The position numbers were made by a program, and so were the translations under genes. From positions 3,162,001 through 3,226,000 of the forward strand of contig NZ_CP139976.1 of assembly GCF_034424625.1 (NCBI RefSeq): 64,000 nucleotides of DNA, written 5' to 3'. Positions 18,210 through 26,575 of this stretch are shown here, piece by piece; within the stretch, counting starts at the first letter, position 1; every line of letters begins with the position of its first letter. The notes below the pieces were generated by a model. It saw only the letters and a list, made by a program, of their open reading frames with translations. It ran no database searches and was not told where the DNA came from. Source of the stretch: Janthinobacterium lividum. GTDB lineage: Bacteria; Pseudomonadota; Gammaproteobacteria; Burkholderiales; Burkholderiaceae_D.

Positions 18210-18246
18210 GCTTTTAAAGTAGTATATTGAATATATCTTTAAAAGC
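18210..18246. promoter_or_regulatory. Inverted repeat in the nnrS promoter
   Basis: GCTTTTAAAG (18210-18219) and CTTTAAAAGC (18237-18246) are perfect inverted arms around a 17-base AT-rich spacer containing TATATTGAATATA. It ends 9 bases before the nnrS ATG, where a bound repressor would block transcription or translation. NnrS genes elsewhere are controlled by NO-responsive NsrR or NnrR/DNR regulators; an NsrR-type operator is plausible but not proven. Confidence 0.45.
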
Positions 18247-18255
18247 GAGCCCATC

Positions 18256-19467
18256 ATGGCCATCACCCCGATCAGCGAACCATCTCCTTCTGCCGCCCGC
18301 CCCGGCGCGGCGCCCTGGCATGCCGGCCACGCCGTCTGGCAACTGGGTTTCCGCCCGTTCTACTTGTTGGCGGCCGTGTTTGCGGCCATCAGCATTCCCC
18401 TGTGGCTGGCCAGCTATTTCGGCGTGCTTGCGGGCGGCCTGCACGTAGGGCTGGGCTGGCATATGCATGAAATGGTGTTCGGCTTCGCGCTGGCCGTCGT
18501 CGTGGGATTTTTGTACACGGCGGGGCGCAACTGGACGGGCTTGCCCACGCCGCACGGCGCCCAGCTGATGGCGCTGGCGGCGTTGTGGCTGGCGGGGCGC
18601 GTGGCCATGCTGTGCGGCCCCGGCCTCGTGCCAGCGCTGGTCGACTGGCTGTTCCTGCCGCTGGCCGCCTGGCCCCTGTATCGGGTGCTGCGCCGCTCGG
18701 GCAATACGCGCAACCTGTTCCTCGTCGGCTTGCTGGCCTTGCTGGCGCTGGCCAATGGCCTGTTCCACGCGGCCGTGCTGGGCTGGCTGCCGCTGTCGCT
18801 GTTTGTGCCCGTGCAGGCGGCCATCTTCATCATCGTGCTGATCGAATCGGTGATCGGCGCCCGCGTGATCCCCATGTTTACCCGTAATGGCGCGCCAGGC
18901 AGTACGCCCGTGGCCAGTCCGAAACGGGCGCTGGTGGCCGTGGCCTGCATGGCGGCGGCTGCGATCGCGTGGCTGGCTGGTGCGCCCGCCTGGCTGACGG
19001 CGGCGCTGGCCTTCTGTGCTGCCGGCATGTCGCTGGCCAACCTGCTGGCATGGCAGCCGCAGCGCACCTTGCGCGTGCCGCTGCTGTGGATCCTGCACCT
19101 GTCGTATGCGTGGATAGGCATCGGCTTCGCGCTGCTGGCGGCCGCCAGCCTGCACCTGCTGCCGGCCAGCGCCGCGTTTCACGCGCTGACGGTGGGGTCG
19201 ATGGCGGGCCTGATCATCGGCATGATGACGCGCACCACCCTGGGACACACGGGCCGCCCGTTGAAAGGCGGCAGGGCGGAAGCGGCGATGTACTGGCTGA
19301 TCCAGCTGGGCGCGCTGGCGCGCCTGCTGGCCGCCGTCGGCCCCGTTTCGCTCTCCATGCCGCTGCTGCTGGCAGCCGGCGCGTGCTGGTCGCTGGCCTT
19401 TGGCCTGTATGCGTGCGTGTATGCGCCGTACCTGTGGCGCGCCAGGGTGGATGGCCGCGAAGGCTAG
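18256..19467 (+). CDS. nnrS: NnrS family heme-copper membrane protein
   Basis: Integral membrane protein of 403 residues with about 12 helices, linked to tolerance of nitric oxide and other nitrosative stress during nitrate or nitrite respiration. Typical NnrS segments are visible: WQLGFRPFYLLAAVFA near residue 30, GWHMHEMVFGFALAVVVGFLYTA near 70, ARVIPMFTRNG near 208, and GSMAGLIIGMMTRTTLGHTGRPL near 315, with histidines expected to bind metal. Ribosome binding is weak (AAGCGAG). It is convergent with the hybrid kinase gene, with a 4-base overlap. The position after narXL matches a role in handling NO from nitrite. Confidence 0.95.
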   Translation: MAITPISEPSPSAARPGAAPWHAGHAVWQLGFRPFYLLAAVFAAISIPLWLASYFGVLAGGLHVGLGWHMHEMVFGFALAVVVGFLYTAGRNWTGLPTPHGAQLMALAALWLAGRVAMLCGPGLVPALVDWLFLPLAAWPLYRVLRRSGNTRNLFLVGLLALLALANGLFHAAVLGWLPLSLFVPVQAAIFIIVLIESVIGARVIPMFTRNGAPGSTPVASPKRALVAVACMAAAAIAWLAGAPAWLTAALAFCAAGMSLANLLAWQPQRTLRVPLLWILHLSYAWIGIGFALLAAASLHLLPASAAFHALTVGSMAGLIIGMMTRTTLGHTGRPLKGGRAEAAMYWLIQLGALARLLAAVGPVSLSMPLLLAAGACWSLAFGLYACVYAPYLWRARVDGREG

Positions 19468-22400
19468 GCCGGCAAGTCTGTCATTGGCGCGGGCGTCTGG
19501 CCGGACGGCGTCTGTGCCGCGAAGGCGGCGGCGGCCTCGATGGCCTGCGCCAGCGCCTGTTCCAGTGCATCGAGGGCGGCGGCCGCATCGTCGCCGGCGT
19601 GCAGCAGCTGTTCCGCATGCCGGGCCGCATGCAGGGTGGCAGGCAGGGCCAGGCTGCCGGCCACGCCCGCCAGCTTGTGCGCCAGCGCGGCGGCGTCGCT
19701 GCGGGCATTGGCCGCCAGCAAGGCGCGCATGGCGTCCACCGTGTTGCGATAAGTGCTGCCAAAGCGCGACAGGTGCTGGCGGTAGGGCGCTGCATCGAGC
19801 CACTGCGCCATCCCCTGCGCCAGGTCGATCGCGGGCGCCGCGCCGTTTGGCGGCACGGGCATCGCCATTTCGGCCATGGACGGCGGCAGGGACGGCAGCC
19901 CTTGCGCATGGCGCCGGTGCGCGCGCGCGATCAGGGCTATGGTCTGCGGCACGTCGAACGGTTTGCTGATGAAATGGTTCACGCCCGCTTCCAGCGCCGC
20001 CGCGCGCTGTGTCTGGAACGCCCCAGCCGTCAGTGCCACTACGGGCAGGTCCTGGAATTGCGGCAGCTGGCGCAGCGCGCGCGTCGCCTGCAAGCCATCC
20101 ATGACGGGCATCTGCACATCCATCAGCACGATGTCGACGTCGGCGGGGTGCGCCAGCAGCCAGTCCAGCGCCTGCCGGCCATCGCAGGCGAAAGAGGGCA
20201 CGGCTCCCTGGTCGCACAGGATATGCTTGACCACGTCGCGGTTGATCTCGCTGTCGTCGACCACCAGCACGCGCACGCCGGCCAGCTGGCGCTCTTCCAG
20301 CGGAACGAGACTGGCGTCCAGGCCGGCGGCCCTGGCGCGCTGCTGGCGCGCCTCCATCGTCGCGTTGTACAGGCTGGAAGCGGTCACCGGTTCGTTGAGG
20401 ATGGCATCGGCGGCATTCGCCGGGTCGGTGCACCGTCGCGTTGGTGCTGTCGCCGGCGCGCCGCTGGCTGCCAGGATGACGACGGGGCAGTCCTGCGGCG
20501 GCAAGTATTCGCGCAGCGCGCGCGCCGTGGCTTCGCCATCGAACCCCTGCATGCGCGCGGCCAGCAGCACTACGCCGGGCCGCGCATCCCCGGCGCAGGC
20601 CAGCGCATAATCGAGTGCCGCCTGGCCGCCGGACACGGCATGCACGTGCCAGCCCAGGCCGCGCGCCACGGCGCCCACCGCTTCGCGCGTGCCAGCGTTG
20701 CCATCCGCCAGCAAGACGCGCAGGTCCTGCATGCCCTGCATGTCGGGCGTTGACAGGGCGCCGGCGGGCAGCAGTTGCAGCGGCACCGTGAAACTGAATG
20801 CGCTGCCCTGGCCCAATGCGCTTTTCAGGTGCAGGGCGCCGCCCATCAGGCGCACCAGCTGGCGGCAGATGGTCAGGCCCAGGCCCGTGCCGCCGAAGCG
20901 GCGCGTGGTGGAAGTGTCGGCCTGGGCGAAGGCGGAAAAGATCGCTTCCTGCACTTCGGGGGCGATGCCGATGCCCGTGTCGCGCACGCAAAAGCGCAGC
21001 ACGGCGGCGTCGCCGTCCCGGCTCTCCAGCGCACTCGTCAGCTCGACCGTGCCTTGCGCGGTGAACTTGATGGCATTGCTGGTCAGGTTGACCAGCACCT
21101 GTTCCAGCCGCAGCGCGTCGCCCAGCACGTGGTCGATGCCATCGGGCAGCGGCCCGATCCGCACCTCAACCGGCTTGTCATGCGCGGCCACGCCCATGCT
21201 GGCGGCAATCTTCTCGATCACTTCGGCCAGGCGGAACGGCGCCTGCTCGATGGTCATGTGGCCCGCCTCGATTTTCGAGACGTCCAGCACGTCGTTGATG
21301 ATGCCCAGCAGCGACTGGCCGGCGGCGCGGATCTTGCGCGTCATCAGCAGTCCTTCTTCATCCTGGCTGCCCCTTTCCAGCAGCCATGCCATGCCGAGGA
21401 TGGCGTTGAGCGGCGAGCGGATTTCATGGCTCATGTTGGCGAGGAATTCCGCCTTGCTGCGGTTGGCCGCCTCGGCGCCATCGCGCGCCAGCAGCATGGC
21501 CGCCTCGGCCTGCTTTTGCGCGGAAATATCCTGGGCAAAGATCAGGGTGGCCGGCCCATCCTTGAGCATCACGCGCGTGCTGGTCTTGAGGATGGGCACG
21601 GGCCGGCCCTGCTTGTCCACGCCGACGGCTTCAAACATCTGTTCGCTGGCCGAATCGGCCTCGATCAGCGCTTCGTTGCTTGTCAGCGCCACTTGCGAGG
21701 CGGGCGTGAGCATGGCGCGCCAGGGCAGGCCGCTCAGGTCATCCTCGAGGGCGTAGCCGTGCAGGTGGCGGTAGCGGGGATTGGAATACACGAAGCGCCC
21801 ATGGCGCAGGATGGCGATCGCCACGGGCGCATCTTCGATCAAGGTGCGAAAGCGCATTTCGCTGTCGGACACGGCTTGCATGGCCTGGCGCTCCCTTTCC
21901 TGCTCCACCTGCCAGGTGGCTTGCTGCCGCCGCCGCCGCTGGCTCCAGAACAGTAGGCTGGCCGCGGCCAGGGCCAGCATGGCAAAGCAGAGGGTGTAGC
22001 CCAGCGCCTGCCGCCGCAGCGGGGCGGCGATGGCCGCTTCTTCGCGGCTCAGGCCGATGATCAGGGCGCGGTCCATGTGCAGCTCAGGCGGGGCGATGGT
22101 CGCCATGGCCATGACGCGGGGGGCGGCGGAGGCACCGGTCCCGGCAATCTCGACGCCGCTCAGCACGCCCGCCTGGTAGCCGCTGTCGCGGAAGCGCCGC
22201 AGGAAGCTGCCGGGCAGGTCCACATTGCCGCCATTGGCGCTTTTGGCCGGATAGTTCAGGAATTGCCGGCCGTCGCCATGCACCACCACGGCCCAGACAT
22301 CGGCCGCATACATGGCGGTGCGGAACTTGGCCGTGAAGTATTCGCGGTCGAAGGTGGCCACCACGACGCCGGCAAAGCGGCCTTGCCGGTCCTGCACCAT

Positions 22401-22904
22401 ACGCGACGCCGTGATGACCAGGTCCCGCCTGAAGGACAGGAAAGGGGCCGAGATATACAGCATGCGCGCATCGGGCGCGTCGCGCGCCGTCTGGAAGTAG
22501 CCGCGGCGCGAAAAATCCTGGCCGGCCAGTTCCGGCATGTTGGTGGCGACCGGCTTGCCGCTGGCATCGATGACCAGCATGGTGCGCACGCCCGGCATGG
22601 CGTCGACCAGCGCGGCCAGGCGCCGTGGCAGGGCTTGCCCGGCGTCGGGTGCGGCGCCGGCGGCAAGATAATCACGGATCACGCCGTCGAGCACCTGATT
22701 CGTCGCCGCCAGGTCGACTTCGATATTTTTCGCCAGCAGGGCCGTCAGCACGCTCAGCCGTTCACGCTCGGCCGCATCGTGCCGCGCCGCCTCGGCCAGG
22801 TGCGCGTAGGCGAGGGCGGCAGCGACGATCAGCAGCCCGAGGAGCAAGAACAGCCATTCGATCAGTCGCCTGCGCAACGCCGCCGCATCTGTGTGATAGC
22901 TCAT
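19464..22904 (-). CDS. Hybrid sensor histidine kinase with PDC sensor, PAS, two receivers and Hpt
   Basis: A 1146-residue membrane kinase. Order: membrane helix about 16-36; extracytoplasmic PDC/Cache-type sensor 40-295; helix about 302-322; PAS domain about 345-465; HisKA with phospho-His493 (MSHEIRSPLN); HATPase 590-710 (DTGIGI, GGTGLGL); a first receiver about 728-850 in which the phospho-acceptor Asp is replaced by Ala782 (VVLLAARMQG); a second, intact receiver with Asp929 (VLMDVQMPVMDG); and a C-terminal Hpt domain with His1076 (LAHKLAG). It is the last gene of a five-gene minus-strand phosphorelay block. The ligand is unknown. Confidence 0.93.
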   Translation of the reverse strand: MSYHTDAAALRRRLIEWLFLLLGLLIVAAALAYAHLAEAARHDAAERERLSVLTALLAKNIEVDLAATNQVLDGVIRDYLAAGAAPDAGQALPRRLAALVDAMPGVRTMLVIDASGKPVATNMPELAGQDFSRRGYFQTARDAPDARMLYISAPFLSFRRDLVITASRMVQDRQGRFAGVVVATFDREYFTAKFRTAMYAADVWAVVVHGDGRQFLNYPAKSANGGNVDLPGSFLRRFRDSGYQAGVLSGVEIAGTGASAAPRVMAMATIAPPELHMDRALIIGLSREEAAIAAPLRRQALGYTLCFAMLALAAASLLFWSQRRRRQQATWQVEQERERQAMQAVSDSEMRFRTLIEDAPVAIAILRHGRFVYSNPRYRHLHGYALEDDLSGLPWRAMLTPASQVALTSNEALIEADSASEQMFEAVGVDKQGRPVPILKTSTRVMLKDGPATLIFAQDISAQKQAEAAMLLARDGAEAANRSKAEFLANMSHEIRSPLNAILGMAWLLERGSQDEEGLLMTRKIRAAGQSLLGIINDVLDVSKIEAGHMTIEQAPFRLAEVIEKIAASMGVAAHDKPVEVRIGPLPDGIDHVLGDALRLEQVLVNLTSNAIKFTAQGTVELTSALESRDGDAAVLRFCVRDTGIGIAPEVQEAIFSAFAQADTSTTRRFGGTGLGLTICRQLVRLMGGALHLKSALGQGSAFSFTVPLQLLPAGALSTPDMQGMQDLRVLLADGNAGTREAVGAVARGLGWHVHAVSGGQAALDYALACAGDARPGVVLLAARMQGFDGEATARALREYLPPQDCPVVILAASGAPATAPTRRCTDPANAADAILNEPVTASSLYNATMEARQQRARAAGLDASLVPLEERQLAGVRVLVVDDSEINRDVVKHILCDQGAVPSFACDGRQALDWLLAHPADVDIVLMDVQMPVMDGLQATRALRQLPQFQDLPVVALTAGAFQTQRAAALEAGVNHFISKPFDVPQTIALIARAHRRHAQGLPSLPPSMAEMAMPVPPNGAAPAIDLAQGMAQWLDAAPYRQHLSRFGSTYRNTVDAMRALLAANARSDAAALAHKLAGVAGSLALPATLHAARHAEQLLHAGDDAAAALDALEQALAQAIEAAAAFAAQTPSGQTPAPMTDLPA

Positions 22905-23001
22905 GTGGCGATGCTATACCTGATATGCACGGAGAACAACTTTTACGCATGACTACGCAGGTGATAGTGTGGCCAATTTGCCGCCAGGCTGCCGCCGCCG
23001 G

Positions 23002-24456
23002 CTAGCGCGTCAGCCAGCGCTCGACCATCGCGCGCAGCTGGGCGGCCGTGAAGGGCTTGGCCAGATAATCGTCCATGCCGGCCGCCACGCAGCGCTGCCG
23101 GTCGTCTGCGGTGACGCCGGCCGTGAGGGCGATGACGGGCAGGCGTGGTGCGCCGCTGGCCGCTTCGCGGGCGCGCAGGGCCTGGCACGCCTGGTAGCCG
23201 TCCATGACGGGCATCATGCCATCCATCAGGACCAGGTCGTACTGCTGTTCGGCCAGCGCCTGCAGGCCCAGCGCGCCGTTCTCCGCCGTGTCGATGCTGT
23301 AGCCGCAGGTGCCCAGTTGCAGGCATACGAGTTGGCGATTCAGCGCCGTATCCTCGACCAGCAGGATGCGCGCGCCCGGCGCCGGCGCCGGTGCCGGTGC
23401 AGATTCGGATGCGGATGGCGGCGCTGTCGCGGGCGCCATGGCCGCGTCGCGCTCCTGGCGTCGCAGCAGGGACATGATCAGGGCGATGGCAGCGGCCAGC
23501 ACGAGCAGGCTGACCACGGCCGCGCCGCCCATGGTGCGCAGCATGCGCCGCCAGCCCGCCAGGTAGACCTCGTCCGTCACCGTCACGTTGATGGCCAGCG
23601 GATAGTCGCGTACCAGCCGTATGCCGGCCAGGCGGTTGACCGCGCGTCCCTGGTCAGCCGCGCGCGGCGAGTCCACTTGCAGCACGCCATCGGTCTTGCC
23701 CTGTTCCAGCAGGCGATAGGTGCTGCCCGTCAGGTTGCGCTTGCCCATCATGGCGGGCACGGCCGGCCAGCGGGCCAGCAGCGTGTAGTCGCTGCGGTAC
23801 AGGGAAAAGGCCGTGTGTTCGCCGATGCTGGTGCTGTGGAAGAATTTGCTGAAGAAGTCGCACGACAGGCCGACCAGCACCACGCCCAGGAAGCGGCCGT
23901 CCGGCCCGCTGATGCGCCGGCTGATATAAAAGGTCCAGGCGCCATTGCCCTTGTTTTGCACGGGCGCGCTGACATGCATGCCGCCGTCCGGATGGCGCCG
24001 GTGATACTCGAAGTAGTCGCGCTCGTCGAGGCGGATGGGGGGCGCGGGAAAGGCGCGGCTGAAGGCCAGCACGCTGGCATCGCTGCCGACGATGGACACC
24101 ACATCCACTTGCGGCACGCCGCCGATCTTGTGCAACAGCATCTGGTGCATGGCCGGCGTGCCGGCGGTTGCTGCCAGCGCTTGCGCGTCCACGGGGGCGG
24201 CGGCTTCGATTTCGTTGCTGACGCTGTCGAGCACCAGGCTGGCCGCCGTCATGCTCTGCGCCGTGTTTTCCGCCAGCAGCAGCGACAGCTTGGACAGGTC
24301 CTGTTTCCAGTCATCGACGGCTTCGCGGTGCAGCAGCACGCCGGAGACGACGATGCTCAGCGCCAGCAGGCCCACCAGCGCCAGGCCCGCGACGGCCGCC
24401 GTGGTGCGCGGCCGGTAGCGGTGCGCCAGACACAGCAGGGCCTGGCGCGCGTTCAT
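23002..24456 (-). CDS. Membrane PDC/Cache sensor fused directly to a receiver domain, no kinase
   Basis: A 484-residue protein with a membrane helix about 20-42, an extracytoplasmic PDC-type sensor of about 265 residues (FSRAFPAPPIRLDERDYFEYH is the typical dCache core), a second helix about 312-335, a Pro/Ala-rich linker, and a C-terminal receiver about 363-484. The receiver has its acidic residues (VEDTALNRQ), phospho-Asp412 (LVLMDGMMPVMDG) and Lys in LAKPF. No HisKA or HATPase domain is present between them. Its start overlaps the stop of the upstream Hpt gene (ATGA). It probably takes phosphate from, or competes for, the neighbouring Hpt proteins while sensing an external ligand. Confidence 0.88.
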   Translation of the reverse strand: MNARQALLCLAHRYRPRTTAAVAGLALVGLLALSIVVSGVLLHREAVDDWKQDLSKLSLLLAENTAQSMTAASLVLDSVSNEIEAAAPVDAQALAATAGTPAMHQMLLHKIGGVPQVDVVSIVGSDASVLAFSRAFPAPPIRLDERDYFEYHRRHPDGGMHVSAPVQNKGNGAWTFYISRRISGPDGRFLGVVLVGLSCDFFSKFFHSTSIGEHTAFSLYRSDYTLLARWPAVPAMMGKRNLTGSTYRLLEQGKTDGVLQVDSPRAADQGRAVNRLAGIRLVRDYPLAINVTVTDEVYLAGWRRMLRTMGGAAVVSLLVLAAAIALIMSLLRRQERDAAMAPATAPPSASESAPAPAPAPGARILLVEDTALNRQLVCLQLGTCGYSIDTAENGALGLQALAEQQYDLVLMDGMMPVMDGYQACQALRAREAASGAPRLPVIALTAGVTADDRQRCVAAGMDDYLAKPFTAAQLRAMVERWLTR

Positions 24457-24815
24457 GCCTGCGCGCCCGTGTATTCAAGCATGCTGCGGCGTACCTCCTG
24501 CTCCACTGCGCCGACCAGCGCTGCCGTTTCAGCGAGCCAGCCCGGCGCCGCCACGCCCCGGTGGCGCACCAGGTGCTCCAGTTCCGCCAGCCGCGCCACC
24601 AGGGTACTGGCGCCCAGCAGGACCACGGTGCCGCGCAAGGTATGGCAGCTATGCACGATGGCTTGCGCCGCGCCGCCGCGCACGGCCTGCTCCACGCGCG
24701 CAAACATGGCTGGCGACGTATCGAGGTAGGTCTGCGACAGGGCGCGGAACATCTCCAGGTCGCGGCCGGTGGCCTGGAACAGCACGGCAGGATCGATGTG
24801 GCGATAGGCTGGCAT
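24453..24815 (-). CDS. Stand-alone histidine phosphotransfer (Hpt) protein
   Basis: A 120-residue helical protein with the Hpt signature CHTLRGTVVLLGA; His58 is the likely phosphorylation site. The open frame extends to 25181, but the upstream part reads as a shadow of the neighbouring receiver gene, so the ATG at 24815 (MPAYRHIDPAVLF) is taken as the start. It is translationally coupled to the following Cache-receiver gene by a 4-base ATGA overlap. It likely shuttles phosphate between receivers of this block. Confidence 0.85.
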   Translation of the reverse strand: MPAYRHIDPAVLFQATGRDLEMFRALSQTYLDTSPAMFARVEQAVRGGAAQAIVHSCHTLRGTVVLLGASTLVARLAELEHLVRHRGVAAPGWLAETAALVGAVEQEVRRSMLEYTGAQA

Positions 24816-24850
24816 GGCGGCTCCGGGACGAGAGGGGAGGCGGTGGCGGG

Positions 24851-25477
24851 CTAAGCGGCCAGGCTGTTGCGCCGCGCATGGCCGGCGCAGCAGGCGCGCA
24901 GATAGCCGCGCAGTTCGTCGTAATTGACGGGCTTGGCAAAGAACACCACGCCGGGCGGTACGCCGCCCCGTTCCTCCAGTTCTTCCGACGTCAGGCTCGA
25001 CAGCATGGCGATGTGCATGTCCGCCAGCAGCGGGTCGGCCAGGATGGTGCGGATCACCTCGTAGCCGTCGATGCCTTCCATGATGATGTCGGCCAGCAGG
25101 ATGTCGGGCTGGTCGCGGGCAATTTCCATCAGCGCCTGGTAGCCGTTCTCGCAAAAGCGCAAGCTTGCCTGCAAACCCCATGCGCCGATTTGCTTTTCAT
25201 ACAGCGCGCGTTCGATGGGATTGTCTTCGATCACCAAAATCGAGGGCGGGCGGCCCGATGGGGCGGGGCGGCTGGCCCGTGCCGCGCGCTGGTCCTGGCC
25301 CGGCTGGCCGGGATTGCCCTTGTAAGCCTCGACCGCCGCGAGGGGAATGCGCCGGTGGCCACCCTTGGTCTTCCAGGCCTCGATAACGCCGGCCTCGACC
25401 AGTTGCTGCACCGATGTGACCGAGATGCCGAGGATTTCGGCGGCCTTTTGGGTAGTGCAAACGTCTGCAGTGTGCAT
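24851..25477 (-). CDS. Response regulator with N-terminal MerR/excisionase-like HTH and C-terminal receiver
   Basis: A 208-residue protein with reversed domain order. Residues 5-52 form an excisionase/MerR-like winged helix (TTQKAAEILGISVTSVQQLVEAGVIEAWKTKGGHRRIP). After a linker (53-75), residues 78-200 form a receiver with IEDN acidic residues, phospho-Asp130 (ILLADIIMEGIDGYE) and Lys in FFAKPV. Classical regulators carry the receiver first. It would be the transcriptional output of the phosphorelay, and a likely target is its own promoter region (inference). It sits between the two Hpt genes on the minus strand. Confidence 0.88.
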   Translation of the reverse strand: MHTADVCTTQKAAEILGISVTSVQQLVEAGVIEAWKTKGGHRRIPLAAVEAYKGNPGQPGQDQRAARASRPAPSGRPPSILVIEDNPIERALYEKQIGAWGLQASLRFCENGYQALMEIARDQPDILLADIIMEGIDGYEVIRTILADPLLADMHIAMLSSLTSEELEERGGVPPGVVFFAKPVNYDELRGYLRACCAGHARRNSLAA

Positions 25478-25605
25478 GATGGGCTCTATGGTCGCGGATG
25501 AAGTTAAAGGGAATGATACGCAATCGCGCTGAAGAAATCAATTTTAACGAATTAGATGAATTCACTAAAAACCTTGCATGCCGGGGACCGCGGCCTGCTG
25601 CACGC

Positions 25606-26250
25606 TCATGGCCGGCTTGCTACGCCGCCGCAGTCATCGGCCTGCGCCGCGCCAGCCGTTTGCAGGGCCGTGACGGCTTGCGACAGCGCATCGAGCGCCA
25701 CCAGCAGTTCCGCGTGCAGGCGGCGCAGCGCGCCGATATCGTTGGAAAAGCCCGCATGCACGGCCTGGCGCGCCAGCGCCTGCAATGGGAGCAAGCCCAT
25801 GGCGTGGCTGCCGTCGAGAATTTCCTGCGCCAGCACTCTTGCCGGGGCCGTCCGCTCGCAGCGCAGCGCATGGGCGATGCCGGCCAGGCGGTCGCGCGAC
25901 TCGGCCACGAACAGTGCCAGAATCTCGCCCTGCAGGCGCCGGTCGTGGCCGAACATGGCGTCCAGGCGGGCTGCCTCGAATGGCGGCGTGTCCGGCGCCT
26001 TGGGCGCTTGCGGCGGCGGTGCGCTGTCAGCCACTTTGGCCGGCGGCGCGACCTTGCGCGTTTGCAGCAGCGCATGCAGATCGGACGGCATGCCGCCAGC
26101 GCCCGGCGCGCGGCCAGCCTGGCGCCAGCGGGTGCGGCGCCAGAGCAGGGCGGCCAGCAGCAACAGCAGGCCTGCCAGCGCCAGCGCCGGACGCATCAGC
26201 GACAGGTCTTCGCAGCGAAGGAAGGGGTGAATGGCAAGGAATGCGTTCAT
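25606..26250 (-). CDS. Membrane-anchored Hpt-domain protein
   Basis: A 214-residue protein with one membrane helix (about 20-37), a Pro/Ala-rich linker and a C-terminal Hpt-like domain about 95-200 with His149 in GSHAMGLLPLQALARQAVHAG. The Gly after His-Ala-Met replaces the usual Lys/Arg-Gly, so it is a divergent Hpt. The start at 26250 has GGAG upstream; the open frame reaches 26277. It is the first gene of the five-gene signalling block and is divergent from gcd. Anchoring an Hpt in the membrane would place it close to the hybrid kinase and the Cache-receiver protein. Confidence 0.75.
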   Translation of the reverse strand: MNAFLAIHPFLRCEDLSLMRPALALAGLLLLLAALLWRRTRWRQAGRAPGAGGMPSDLHALLQTRKVAPPAKVADSAPPPQAPKAPDTPPFEAARLDAMFGHDRRLQGEILALFVAESRDRLAGIAHALRCERTAPARVLAQEILDGSHAMGLLPLQALARQAVHAGFSNDIGALRRLHAELLVALDALSQAVTALQTAGAAQADDCGGVASRP

Positions 26251-26575
26251 GGCAGTGCTCCAGTGCGGTCTATACAAGTGATCCTGCGTGATGACTGACC
26301 TGAAATGCTTGGCTTGGATGTTTTCATTTTACGATAAAAAATCGTTTTATTCGAGAAATTTGTTGTTTATTTAGTTTATTCATTTTTTTCATCAAAAATC
26401 ATATGGTTGTGGCGGGCTGTACGCTCAGCTCGTGTATAAAAAGCCACACGGCATGCATCGGACGCTGTGGCGTGTGGCACGCTTTGCCAATTAGTGAAAA
26501 AATGCAATTTCCTTGATCGCCATCAAATACGGTGCGCAGGCGCGTGCCGCCGACTGACTCTTGTAAAGGAGCATC
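26251..26575. other. Divergent promoter region between the phosphorelay block and gcd
   Basis: The longest gene-free stretch of the window (325 bases). The part 26318-26400 is strongly AT-rich compared with its surroundings and contains a small inverted repeat ACGAT-5 bases-ATCGT near 26334-26348. An exact FNR/ANR box lies at 26513-26526. Both genes are read away from this region, so it must hold two promoters. Confidence 0.7.
26513..26526. promoter_or_regulatory. FNR/ANR box upstream of gcd
   Basis: TTGATCGCCATCAA is an exact match to the consensus TTGAT-N4-ATCAA bound by FNR/ANR oxygen-sensing regulators. It lies 49 bases before the gcd start. At that distance it could act as a class II activator site or, if the promoter start is close, as a repressor site. 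Confidence 0.65.

Noticed and set aside
24816..25181. N-terminal extension of the Hpt frame upstream of 24815
   Set aside because: The extra 122 residues are Arg/Gly/His-rich shadow of the HTH-receiver gene in another frame.
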